A model generated the notes under the pieces. That model was not told where the DNA came from. It saw nothing but the letters and a program-made list of their open reading frames with translations, and searched no databases. 64,000 nt of DNA from Valencia hispanica (lineage: Eukaryota > Chordata > Actinopteri > Cyprinodontiformes > Valenciidae): assembly GCA_963556495.2 (NCBI GenBank), contig OY747717.1:628001-692000 (forward strand), written 5' to 3'. This document shows positions 23,059 through 34,469 of the stretch, piece after piece. How positions within the stretch are numbered: position 1 is the first letter of the stretch; every line of letters starts with the position of its first letter. The position numbers were made by a program, and so were the translations under genes.

Positions 23059-25260
23059 GACACAGACCTTTGCGTCTTACTCACTGATACAAGGAGCACA
23101 AGCTGCAGTTTTCCTCCCGCTGAAGCGATCAGGAAAATCCTCCTTCAGAAAGAAGAGGTGCTTGTAGTGTGCAGAGTGGCAGCATGGATTCAGCCTCCAT
23201 TACTCACAAGCAGTGCGTAATTCATCTTTATATTTCATACATTTATTCATCTGCTGGATATGTGATGGCTTGATGCAGATTCTTTGTTCAGCTTGAATAT
23301 TAACTAAAATGAATAAAAATAAAATTCTAACTGATGTGTCTTCATCATAAAAATTGACAGTTAAAAATAGATTATGAGGGGATTTTTTTGAGCCCTTAAT
23401 TCAAAATGACAGACAACGAAAAAGCCTGACGCAACCTATATGTTAAGAGCAAGCTCTGCTAAAAAATAAATCATTTTCAAAGAGATACATATCGGGTCGG
23501 GTTCAAAAATGATCTTAACAGGTGCGGGCAGGTAAAATTGGACCCAAGAAGGACTCTGCCCTGGGGGGATGCATGTATGAACCTGTGCGATCTGTGCATG
23601 CATGCATGGAGCAGCGATTATGTATTTTTGGAACACCTTGGATTAAAAAGATTGGCCTACGAGTCAATCAGTCATCTGTTGATACTGTGAATGCTTTTGA
23701 ATGTATGCAGCATCTGTGCAGAAAAAAACTAAACCGTATCAGAAATGAAGTGATTTCAAAACCATTTCAGTTCAGATACTGATTAGACAAAATGTGCTAA
23801 GAGCACAAGTGGATGTTTGATCTGCGCTGGTCAGAAATTCCACATCCTACCTTTATAAGTGGTGGGGAACACTGACCAGAAACTCGGGAAATAAAACTGT
23901 TCATCATCTAGTTTAGTCTGGAAGTGTGAGGCCACTACCGGAGAAAGCTGGAAGCGAGAGAGCACAGTGAGAGAAGTGAGAGGCCATACATCGAATAAGT
24001 GTAGGAAGAAAACAAGTTTTACAAGTGAGGAAAGGTTTTGGAAATGTGAGAAATAAATGTAATTGCATGCGCCCTGTTAGAAAATTTGTTGCGCTCATAG
24101 TAGCAGTTATATCATTTTACCCTTTTCCCAACCTGTTTTACGCTCATTTTGTCATGAATTGCACCTTTATAGAAAGTAATCTGATGTCATACCAGAAGGC
24201 AACGAAGAGAACAAAAAGAGCTGGTCCTTCAAGTTAGTCAGGATCTATATCTGCCATTTGTTCATTACGCTTGGGCTCACAGGAACTCATGTTCAGGTTT
24301 AGAGTCAAGAAACACACAAACATAAAGACCCAATTACTATAGCAACAATAAATAATGTACTGTGAGAGTACAAAGAGTAAAGAACAAATAATTGATAGAT
24401 TGTAGTAGGAGATGATGATGAGGACCAAAGTCTAGTCCTACTGCAGTGGAGCCATTTTTAGGGTCAGAGGTAAGGTGTAAGGTTAGGGTCAGAGGTTAGG
24501 GTCAGAGGTTAGGGTTAGGCATTGATCCAGTTACTAAAATGGAAGTGAATGCAAATTTGAGTGAAACAGTAAATCAAACAGAAAACAAAATTACATTTTT
24601 AACATTGTTTCTAAGTTTAACATTGAGAATGCTCGAGTATTTTACAGCTAAAATAAATAGATTATTGTGAATTATAGGTGAAAAATACATATTGATGAAA
24701 ACCACAATAAAGTGGAAGCACATCCTGTAGCCATAACGTGGAAATGATCAATTAGCTTGATTCTCCATTTTAGCTTATTCTTCATCATAGCCAAGATGGA
24801 ACTTCAATTATAGTTTTATCAGAAATATTTACCGTCTTCCTTTATTTAAATCACAGCTCAAAACACATCTGTTGATCTGTCTTCTTATTTGCTATTTAAT
24901 TAATTGTTTTGTTGATTGTTTGGCTATGTATTATTTTTCCGTTTTTTCTTCTCTGTAAGGTGACCTTGGGTTTTAGAAAGGCGCCCTCAAATAAAATTGA
25001 TTCTAGTGCCACAAGTTCTAACACTAAACAAGTAAATAAAGAAGGAAAGCTAAATAAAAATAGTTCAAACATGTAAGTTTTGCTTGAGTAAGCTGTCATA
25101 TATGCCTGTTTTAAATAAGCAGCAACATTTCTCTGTGGTTCCCTGTGAAATAAGAACTCCTTCTCAAAAATGTACCTTTACAAGAAATATTTGAGTTACA
25201 AGTGAACCACAGCCTTCCAGAACCATCTTTCAGTGAATTTATCTGATGATCTTTAAAACC
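23059..25260. other. Intergenic stretch with degenerate TTAGGG-like repeats
   Basis: 24475-24520 contains several 'ggttagggtcaga' units, a short interstitial telomere-like or simple repeat. No gene was recognised in the rest. Confidence 0.35.
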
Positions 25261-25269
25261 AAGCATGCC

Positions 25270-25370
25270 AGTTTCTGTGAAACCATGTGACCTGCTCCTC
25301 CACCTCCAAGGGAGTATATAAACTGTTAATCCAATCCATCTGGGCTCTTCCAAAATCATCCTCATCACAG
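25270..25370 (+). promoter_or_regulatory. GAS/TATA promoter and noncoding exon 1 of gene B
   Basis: TTCTGTGAAACCATGTGA (25273-25290) is identical to 53519-53536 before gene D. It contains a perfect GAS-like TTCNNNGAA (25273-25281) and an E-box-like CATGTG. TATATAAAC starts at 25315, 42 bp from the start of the GAS-like word (45 bp in the D copy). An exon-like stretch ends in CACAG at 25370 before the strong donor GTAAGA. The ATG exon of gene B lies 2.8 kb downstream. STAT binding is inferred from the motif. Confidence 0.65.
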
Positions 25371-27610
25371 GTAAGAACACCACACATTTATTCTCCAGAT
25401 GACTTGAATTAATCTGAATGATCAGATCTAACCCGAGTATTTAAAGTCAAACATTAAGAAAATCCTCTTCATCATCCAGAGATTAATTATTTCAGAAAGG
25501 AAAAATGCAGTTTTAGTGTTTTCATATTCAGAATCCTCTTGATGTGACAAAGATGCCGTTCGCTGGGAGCCAAAATTCTTAAACATTTATGAAAAAATCT
25601 GTTCTGTTATCAGAGAAAACTTTAATTTTTATACTCATCTCCTGTTGTTCTCACACAGAACCCTGATCTCTTTCTTTCTATTTTTACTTTTTGATTCCAA
25701 CAATTAGGCATAACAATTTCCTAAATGAACAGATGGCAGAAATGTGAGCAATAAAACATTTCTTAATATTTTTTATTTAAAAAAATGTTCAGCTATTTTC
25801 TGAAGATCATCTAAAGACTAGTTACTTGGTTTCTCACAGCCCACAGTGGGTTCACCACCACAGGTTTGAGATGCATACCCGTAAACACATATTCTTTTTA
25901 ACTGAAATATGAATATTGTTTTTTCTGACCATTCTTTTAACATTTCTGCCTAAATAAATTGACTAGAAACCTTTCAGACCATATTCTACTCTGGACATGT
26001 CCCTGTGTCCAACGGCAGAAACGTTTGTAATCTTAAAGGCTTCGTTTTATTCCACATATATTTCAAATGGCATTTTAATTTTGCACAATGACAGTGTTAT
26101 CTGAAATATGAATGGATTTCTCTAGAACCATGGATTAGGATTTGGTCTTGGTGTTGCTTGCAGCTTAAACATAAACTGTACGCATTTTTAGATTTTATCA
26201 GATAGAATTAGACATACAATTAAAATGAAACTTAGTAAAGTCTAGTTGTAAGTAAAGTATTTAATACATCCTCAAGACAAATCAGCACAGGAACAAAGAG
26301 CTGCCTAAGGATGCATGCTTTTATTTTCAGTAGATTAGATTATTGTAATGTGCAGCTCTCTGATCTTCCCAAAAAGAGTATTTAAAATCTACAACTACTC
26401 CAGAAGTCATCTGCACCTGTGCTGATTTATCATGAAATAAAATTTGACTGAATGAATTTGATAACAACGATCATCCAGTAATTAAGACTGTTCATCCCAG
26501 AAAACCAATCATGAGGTTTCTCAAAAGGTTAATTAAACTGAAGCTTCAGATTTTTATAACAGACTTTATGTGTTGATAAAATATTTGCAAATAACTTTCC
26601 ACTGCCACCTAACCTCTACCCAGGTCCCACCTTAGCCCCACTCCCTTTCAACTAGAAATGTTAAAAAGAAAATAGAGAGTAAAACTTTTACATTTAAAAT
26701 AAATTATTTGTTTAAATATCTACAATGTGGAAGAACTGAAGAAGAAACCACTCTTTACTTCTAAATTATAACTTGTTAGATCCAATATAGAAATAAAATT
26801 AAAAATGACATTTAAAAAGTAGATTCCAAGCTTCAGTAAAGAGAAATGCTGTTTGATACATTGCAATAACAGTAAACTGAATATCTAAAAAAACGAATGC
26901 AAGAACGGAAACTACCTAAATGTTTCTCCATGGTTTACCTGCAGGTGGAAACACACATCGTACCTTTAACTCTGTGCCTTCTGCCATACAATAATCATCT
27001 GAACACCTGGAAACTGTTTCCGGCTCAAGCAGCACAATAAACATCCAGCAGTTTGGACATTTTCACCAAACCTTCAGGTATTTTCAGGTTCTGTATGCAG
27101 AATATTTAAATCATTTTCTAAACAAAAATGATTAGTCATTAAAGGTTTGTTTACAAGGTTTGTTTAGATTATTACAGCTGGAGTTTATATTTATATAGTT
27201 TATTATTTAGAAAAGGGTAAATGTTCACACAATGGATTTGCTACGGCTTTTCACAACTCTTTGGGATAAAATGAGATTGGCTGGAGGTCCATAACACAGA
27301 TCCATTTCAGATTCTACACAGTTTTTAAAGGTGATACTTAAAGCTTTTTCTGATAATTACCTGGAAAACAGGAGACTGTTTATCACCAGGTTCTGAAAAC
27401 AAGCTGATGTGGATTTTTTTCTACTTTACTTCTGCTGTGGTTAGAGAGAATAGCAGAGAACATCAGAGAGCAATACAATGAATTCAAAAGGTCACACCAC
27501 AATTAAACCAGACGCTCCACACTTTTCAAAATCATGAAACTATTTTGGTAAAATGACATTTTCTTATACGGAGATGTTCCAGTAGCTGAGCCCAGTTCAT
27601 TCAGACATTA
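25371..27610. other. Putative intron 1 of gene B (left part)
   Basis: AT-rich noncoding sequence. A palindromic GGAAACTGTTTCC occurs near 27007-27019, and a donor-like 'ttcag|gtatttt' near 27078-27085 could mark an alternative first exon. This is weak. Confidence 0.3.
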
Positions 27611-27619
27611 ACGCGTACA

Positions 27620-27920
27620 TTTTGAACTCATCTTTATTAACCAGAACAGGATAAGTTTGAGTTGGGTGCTTGGGGTAAGAGCCACGATACATCCTGGACA
27701 AATCTCCAGTCCAACACAGGTCAGCACCACAGAACAAACTATAATGACACACTCATACCTAAGGGACATTTTTGAGGAACTAATTACCCTAACAGCCATG
27801 TTTTTTTACTGTGGGGGGGAAGCTGGAGTGGCTGCAGAGAACCCAAGTACACACATGGAGAACATGCAAAATCCATGCAGAAAGGTCCCAGGATTTGAAC
27901 CTAGGACCTGTTTGGTTAAT
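27620..27920 (-). mobile_element. tRNA-derived SINE, degraded
   Basis: It matches the SINE at 36533-36904 over 'cacactcatacctaaggg', 'acatggagaacatgc' and 'ccatgcagaaaggtccca'. The B-box-like remnant is 'ggatttgaacctagg' (reverse strand). Its head is incomplete. Confidence 0.65.
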
Positions 27921-28184
27921 TATTTGATTGTAATATGTGAGGCACACAGGGACTGCTTTGTAGAAGATAATAAGGACTCAACCTGTATTTCACTCAGTGA
28001 TATGCAAATCAAGCTTTGTCTTTGTGTTTTTTGTGGACATATTGTTGATATTCTGTCTCAACATGAGAATTTAAAATTTTTATTTTATTTTAAGTGAACC
28101 AGAAAAGATGGAGTCCTTAATGTTTTATTGACTGATTATCCAGGTTCCTAAACATCTGGGAGACCTTCACTGGTTTCCATTGCA

Positions 28185-28204
28185 GACTGGACAATGGACA
28201 CAGC
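28185..28204 (+). CDS. Gene B start exon: ATG-GAC-ACA-GC
   Basis: ATG at 28194-28196 is followed by GAC ACA GC and a strong donor GTGAGT at 28205. An acceptor lies at 28182-28184 (CAG after a T/C-rich stretch), or alternatively at 28141-28143. Joining to 28699 gives MDTANPNCSECP, in frame with the large exon (phase 2). The arrangement copies genes A and D. Confidence 0.7.
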
Positions 28205-28698
28205 GTGAGTACCACTAAGCAATCCAGCTATATTCTATTAGACAGCACAGAAAAAGTCATTATATTGGTATATTTGTTAAAGTATTGTCATAGCTTGCTA
28301 AGAAGAAACACCCTGTCACTGTTATAGAAATTGTATTGATATTTTAGACATCCACTTTGGTCACACCCAAACTCTGATGTTTTAAGTCTAGAACTTTTCT
28401 GTATTTTATTTAGTCTAAAACATATCGCTATTCAAGAAAATAAAGATTACTTTTTAGTATAACAGAAGGTCTGTCATTCAAAAGTGTTCTCCCACAATGT
28501 GTCCAAGTTAGTAAGTATCTCTAAGGAAGAATATAGGTGATAACAGTTTTTTTTTTTTATTAGTAATAAAAAAAATTATCCAATGAGAAACATATTTCCT
28601 TATTGTTATAAAAACTCACCTAAAGACAATGTTCAATCGTGTAATACATGTTTCTAAGCCTTGTCTGATTCCTCCTTAAAACACCTTACTTTCCACAG

Positions 28699-30172
28699 TA
28701 ACCCAAACTGCTCAGAATGTCCTGCCATCTACCAAAAGAAAACCACAAGAAGGAACTTTGGGACAGTATCCAGAGTCACTGTTGGTAGAAAAAAACTGAA
28801 CAAACCAAATAAAACCATCTTACTAGTTGGTGAAACAGGAGCAGGAAAATCTACTCTGATCAATGCTCTGTTCAACTACTCCATTGGAGTAAAGTGGCAG
28901 GATAATGTCTGGAATCAGATCATAGAGGAAGGGGATCAAAGTCCAACGTCAGACGTCATCATATATGAGATCTTTGATTCTGAGTATAAAACTCTGCCCT
29001 ACTCTCTGACCATCATTGATACGCCTGGTTATAGAGACACAGATGGACTTAAACATGATGTCATTATCAATCAAAGATTGTTTGACTTGTTTCGGTTAGA
29101 AGATGGGATCCATGAAGTCCATGTAGTTGGTGTAGTGATGAAAGCAACAGAAACAAAAATGAGTGACCAGCTGTCGTACGTCTTTGATTCAGTAATGTCT
29201 CTGTTTGGAGAAGACTTGGAGAAAAACACTGTGGCTCTCATTACTCACTCAGATGGAACAACACCTGAACTGTCTTTTAAGAGTCTTGAGGCTGTAAAAA
29301 GTCATCCTCCTTTCTTTACATTCAATAACCGTCAGCATGAGGCCAGAACAGAGAAAAACAGCTCAGATCTGGAAGTAGCATGGAGAGAGACAGAGAAGGG
29401 GATGAAAGGGTTCTCAGATTTTCTTCAAAAGATCTCAGCTCAACAGCTGCAGGTAAGGGTTGGGTTTGACTCATTCATCAGACTGACAGCCTCCATCCAA
29501 AACCTGCAAGAGAAAATCCAACTAACTGAACTGAAACAGAAAGAAATTAAACAGATTCAAGAAGCTCTGAAGAAACACAAAGACGAGATGAAGATGAACA
29601 AGAAGTTCACTGTGGAGGTAGAGGAAGTCTACAGAGATAAGGCACCTATTGATGGTGAAATTTTGTTCTTAAAAGCAGCTGTCTGTTGCACCGTCTGTGA
29701 GGAGAACTGTCACTATCCAGGATGTACAATGGCCCTGAACTATGAAAAGTGTGAGGTCATGAAAGGTAAATCCTGCACTGTTTGTACCAGGAAATGTTCT
29801 GTAACAGAACATGTTAAAGACAACTGGAGGTATGTGACCAAGACAAGAAAAGTGCAGAGAACCAAGGAGGAATTTAAAAAAAAGTATCTCCAGAGTAAAT
29901 CAGATACAAAGAAGGTAAAACTTACAGAAACTCTAGAGAAAAAAATGGAAACTTTGAACAGAAACATGGAAAATTTGATAGAAAAGTCTTATCAATCTGC
30001 CATCAAACTGGATCCGACTCTCCTCAAAGTGAATTCAGTTTCTACATACATCAATTTGGACTTGCTGATTAAGAAGATAAAGGACAAAGGGGACACAGAG
30101 AAGGTCCGTAAACTAGAAATGATAGACGGCCAAATGGACGGCGGAGCCAAATCAGTCATCGAGTGCAAGTAG
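28699..30172 (+). CDS. Gene B: large AIG1-like/TRAFAC GTPase with Cys/His module (main exon)
   Basis: The acceptor TTTCCACAG ends at 28698. With the ATG exon the stand-alone protein is 494 residues. It has the P-loop GETGAGKST, DTPGYRDT (Arg where A and C have Gly) and THSDG, a coiled-coil linker (IQNLQEKIQLTELKQ region), the Cys/His module with the same spacing as its paralogues, and a helical tail. It lacks the TESQTS segment before the switch region and a few residues around HSDGTTP, so its G domain is shorter. The frame ends at TAG (30170-30172) well before the point where A, C and D stop. That TAG sits inside a donor-like GTAGGT (30169-30174), so the stop may be intronic and the exon may be joined to C. 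An AATAAA at 30177-30182 supports a separate ending. Cytosolic; function unknown. Confidence 0.88.
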
Positions 30173-30760
30173 GTCCAATAAACTTTTGTTGAGATTTCAT
30201 TTAACAAGAGCTGCTTTAGAGAATAGTTATATGATAATCAGCACACTGCGTGGATAACACAGTCCTTACTGATTGTTATAAAAGATAACTTGGTTCAGAT
30301 TACTGCTTGAATCTGAATCTTTTAATGGTGGTTTACAGACACAGAAAACCAATACTGTGTCTTATTGTGGCTTAATTAAGATTATATATTTACACATAAG
30401 AACAGTTTTTCTTGTTTCAACCTATTTTTCTATCTAAACCCGACTAAAGAGCAGAAGATACCTTAAACACATCACATGGAATTTAAAGAAAATAATATTT
30501 TATTCATCAGCATATTAAAGCACTTTACACACTGTTAGCGGTCTTAGATGCTCCTGCCTTGTTAACATAAGAAATTTTCTTCTGCTGTTGGCTGGTCTTT
30601 TGGAGGTTTTAGATGTAAACTGACTCCAGAATTGAACACCATTTAGCATTTCAAACTTTAAATATTTAGTCTGAAGGTGTATTCCTATTGTGTTTTCTGA
30701 TTGATGTTATGATCCTTACCTTTCACATGTAACCTAATTTTTTTTCTGCTCTTTACACAG
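30173..30760. other. B-C interval, probable intron or intergenic
   Basis: 588 bp with no promoter-like block and no ATG exon of the kind used by A, B and D. It has an AATAAA immediately after the B stop, and ends in a long pyrimidine tract plus ACAG at 30757-30760, which is a strong acceptor for C. Confidence 0.6.
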
Positions 30761-32366
30761 GTTTGATAACAGCTCCTTACAACATATAATCTCCAACAGT
30801 GTCATCATCAGCTCAGGACCTCCAGCGGTCCACCAGCTTAAAACAAGAAAAGAGACTGTTGGGACCCTAACCAGAGTGACCTTTGGTAAGAAAAAACTGA
30901 ACAAACCAAATAAAACCATCTTGCTTGTTGGTGAAACAGGAGCAGGAAAATCTACTCTGATCAACGCTCTGGTCAACCATGTCATGGGAGTTAAGTTTGA
31001 GGATCAAGTTTGGTTTCAGATCGTAGAAGATGAGAAGAGAAGTCAGACAGAAAGTCAGACATCAGATGTAGTCGTGTACGAAATCTTTGGTTTTGAAGGT
31101 AAAACTCTGCCGTACTCTCTGACCATCATCGATACTCCTGGATATGGAGACACCAGAGGGATTGAACATGATGTCATCGTCATTGAAAGGCTATTTGAGT
31201 TGTTTCGATCAGAAAATGGTATTCACGAACTGCATGCAGTGGGTCTGGTGCTGAAGTCCAGCGTAAATCGTCTGAGTGACCGACTGAAGTACATCTTTGA
31301 TTCAGTGATGTCTCTGTTTGGAAAAGACATAGAGAAAAATATTGTAGCTCTGGTCACTCACTCCAATGGAAAAAGGCCAAAGGACCTGCTTCAGGCTCTC
31401 AAATCCGCAAATATTAAATGTGCCAAAAATGAGAAGGAACAACCCGTTTACTTCCTGTTTAATAACTGCCAACAAGAAGAAAGAACAGAGGAAGTAGAAT
31501 ATCTTGAAAATGCTGATAGAATAGCAACAATAGGACTGAGTGGCTTTACTGCCTTTCTGGAAAAAACTGCACCTCAAAAACTAGAAATGACTTTGGATGT
31601 TCTCAATGAAAGGATCAGACTGTCAGCCTGCATCCAAAACCTGCAGGAAAGAATCCGTCTGTCGGAGCTGAAACAGGCAGAAATTAAACAGATCCAAGAA
31701 GCTCTGAAGATGTATGAAAAAAATAAGAACAAGAAGTTTGCCATAGAAGTTGATGAGGCCTACAAAGACAAAGAAGCCATTGATGGAGAGATGTGGTTGC
31801 TGATTTTATTCAAAGGAGCAGTCTGCTGTACTGTCTGTGAGGAAAACTGTCACTATTCTGGATGCACAAGTTCTAAAAGTCCTGCAGACTGTGAGGTGAT
31901 GAAAGATGGCCGCTGCACTGTTTGCACATTAAAGTGTCCTGTATCTGCTCACATAAAAGGAAAGTGGAGATATGTGACCAGAACAAGAAAAGTTCAGAAG
32001 AATATCGAAAACATAAGTAAAAGATCCAAAACAGAAAAAACTTTGGATCTTTTAGAAAGTCTTGAAAGGGAAATCAAATATCTGACAACAGAGAAATCTA
32101 ATTTGCTTGAAGAGTGCCTCCAACATGTATTCAATCTGGATCAGATTGCTCTCAAAGTTAATTCTATCGCCACATTTGTCCACCTGGACATCTTGATCGA
32201 AAAAATGAAAGAAAATGGAGACAGAAAGAAGCTCCGGAAATTAGAGGAGATGAAGAAAAAAGAGGATGAAGGAAATAGATCCAAACTGCAGTTTGTGTGG
32301 GGTAAACTAGCAGCAGCTGGAAAGAAAGTGAAAGAAGTACTAAGCAGTGAACTGAGCACCTTCTGA
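30761..32366 (+). CDS. Gene C: large AIG1-like/TRAFAC GTPase with Cys/His module (main exon)
   Basis: The exon is open from the acceptor at 30760. Its first 38 codons (NSSLQHIISNSV, SSGPPAVHQLK) align with the leaders of A and D, so the first internal ATG (30876) is not the likely start. The G domain has GETGAGKST, DTPGYGDT and THSNG (Asn replaces Asp in the usual THSDG). A coiled coil, the Cys/His module (SGC for PGC) and a tail longer than in its paralogues follow, ending LSSELSTF. The phase-2 acceptor fits B's ATG exon (538 residues) or the donor at the end of B (1028-residue fusion). THSN may weaken guanine specificity, because the Asp of this motif normally contacts the base. The 5' half is nearly identical to B and to A in places. 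Confidence 0.88.
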
Positions 32367-32915
32367 CTCGGTGTATTCTGTTTTCCAGCTGAGTCTCTGC
32401 CTGGATAAAATCAGCCACACAATAGAAACTGTCTCATACATAAAAGTCAGAAAACCCATTATAAAGCCCATTTTTAAGCCCAGTCAACAAGGGTCTGTGG
32501 TTGTCATTGAATCTACTACCCTGTAGTTTGTGTTTCCAAATAGTACTTCTTTATGTTCATTACCTATATGAGTGGGCTCTGTGTTGCTACATTCACATGC
32601 TTGTATGTCTAGCGATATTGGGACTTTGTATTTATTTCCAGTCATTCATCAAGTAACTGAATTTATGCCTAAAACAAAGACTGATTCAGTGGGATGTCAT
32701 AAGGTCACTACCCCCCAACTATTACCAACTACCCTAACCCTAAACGTCATTCATTCATACCAAAATGAGGATCTGCCAAATTATGACCAGACTTTGGTCT
32801 CCATAAGGTCCATCATCTTCTGATGGTTGGTAAATATGCCAGAAAAGGTCCTTAGTACTGAACATAAACAAATTAGCACGCACAGAAGATCACACAAAAC
32901 TAATTTGCCAAAAGA
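32367..32915. other. 3' flank of gene C
   Basis: Probable 3' UTR and spacer. There is a short 'accctaaccctaa' at about 32731, and no other gene. Confidence 0.35.
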
Positions 32916-32917
32916 CT

Positions 32918-33190
32918 CAGAATCAGTTTTATTGTTTAGGATAGTGTGCACAAACAAGGCATTTGACTTTCAAGAGCTCACAGAATACAGACGTAAAGTA
33001 TACATATAAAAAACTTAGATGAAACAAAACAAAGCTAAGGAACAAGTCATACATGTATTTGCAGGCAAAAAGTTTTGAGTTTGTTGTTGACCGCTTTCTT
33101 TGAATAAGTTCTGCATTCATAAAAAAAAAATCTGAATTGCAATTATTCTTATTAAGTACTTGAACCAATCCTACATAAGCCAAGTAAAGC
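32918..33190 (-). mobile_element. Rex1-like LINE 3' tail fragment
   Basis: 'actcagaatcagttttattg' followed by 'gtgcacaaacaaggcatttg' is the reverse complement of the common tail of Rex1-like elements in fish genomes. No coding part is present. Confidence 0.5.
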
Positions 33191-33234
33191 AGAAAATGTT
33201 GCTTTGTTTTGATTCAGTGTGATACTCAAGCTTT

Positions 33235-33600
33235 TCTGCAGCAGACAAGAAGCATCGCCAAAGAGTCGTAAGAATGACAGAAAAGATTATTGGCTATCAG
33301 CTGCCACTTCTGGATGATAAGTTTATCAGACAAGTATCACCCAGACCACAACCTTTCTGAGCTAAAGCTCTCAGGCAGGAAGTGCAGGGTAGCCAAGGCT
33401 CGCACAAAAAGACCGATTGACAGTTTTTATCCTACAGCTATAAGAGTACTCAATAGATACAGCCAATAACCACACTTACACATAGGCAAATCTGGCCTTT
33501 CCTGAACCTCATTTTATTTGCACCTTGTTTTATGAGTATGCATATTTTACTAAATCTCTCTCAGGGATCAATAAAATTGATGAATGAATTGAATTGAATG
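33235..33600 (+). mobile_element. Rex1-like LINE 3' end
   Basis: The plus strand encodes degraded RPIDSFYPTAIRVLNRY, the typical end of Rex1/CR1-like reverse transcriptases, followed by 'gggatcaataaaattga' tail sequence. Confidence 0.6.
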
Positions 33601-34062
33601 TATGACTGTCCTTATTTTAGTATTTTACTGATCACTATTTATGAGCATGTGTGTTTCATTATTTTAGCATAAATCATCAGTGCTCGTGCTGACAATTTTC
33701 CTTTAATGTTTTTTCTACAATGACAATAAAATTATCTTTTCTTGTCTTGTCTCTTATGTTGAAATAAATTTTTTATCTCTTATGGTAAAATAGAATTTTT
33801 TTGTATTTACTTTTTCTTGAATGAATAGTCTGTCAGATGCGATTATTGTTATGTCCATGCTGTACAGCACTTTGGTCAGCCATGTCTTGTTTTTGAACTG
33901 CTACATAAATAAAGCTTGATTTGGTATGGTATGATGCAGTTGTCTGCATGCAATAATAAGAAAACAATTCCTCCTGAAATAAAATGTCTCTCTTTTTTCT
34001 TGTTCAAACACTGACTAGACAGAGATCATAGCTGTCTGAATCCCACCACTATAGAGTGATAC

Positions 34063-34465
34063 TGTTGTGGTAAATGATGAATGTCCAAGATGGTCTTATC
34101 AAAAATGCTACGTGAAGGAATGTGTGTGTTTATTCAGAGAGAGGTCACGCCTTGGCAAAGAGAACATGTTCCCTCAGAGAATGTGTTGATAAGTTGTTAT
34201 TGAGAGGAAATATCTGGATACTGTTGGACAGTTCTTGCATCAATATGACATATGAACTAGGTATAAAATTTGTCTGTTAATGATGGAAGGGATTCTTGCT
34301 GGGGTATTTGAAGATGACAGAACTGTATGTCATCAATGCTTTGTCCTGCTCAGAGAAGGTATGTAAACTAATAAACCTGCAGAGGCTGTATTCCAGAACT
34401 GAAGTTGTGTTGACTGTTTTGTTTAACTCTATACTCAATATCTTGGATGTCAACCTACACCAACA
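34063..34465 (+). mobile_element. Solo LTR (403 bp) with 4-bp target duplication
   Basis: The ends TGTTGTGGTA and TACACCAACA (imperfect inverted repeat, TG...CA) are flanked by ATAC on both sides (34059-34062 and 34466-34469). Inside are TATAAAA (34262-34268) and AATAAA (34370-34375) in the correct order for an LTR read on the plus strand. No internal region or primer-binding site follows, so it is a solo LTR left by recombination. Whether it is Gypsy or ERV type cannot be told. Confidence 0.7.
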
Positions 34466-34469
34466 ATAC

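Noticed and set aside
24475..24520. Interstitial telomere
   Set aside because: Only a few irregular 'ggttagggtcaga' units are present, too degenerate and short to claim a telomere fusion.
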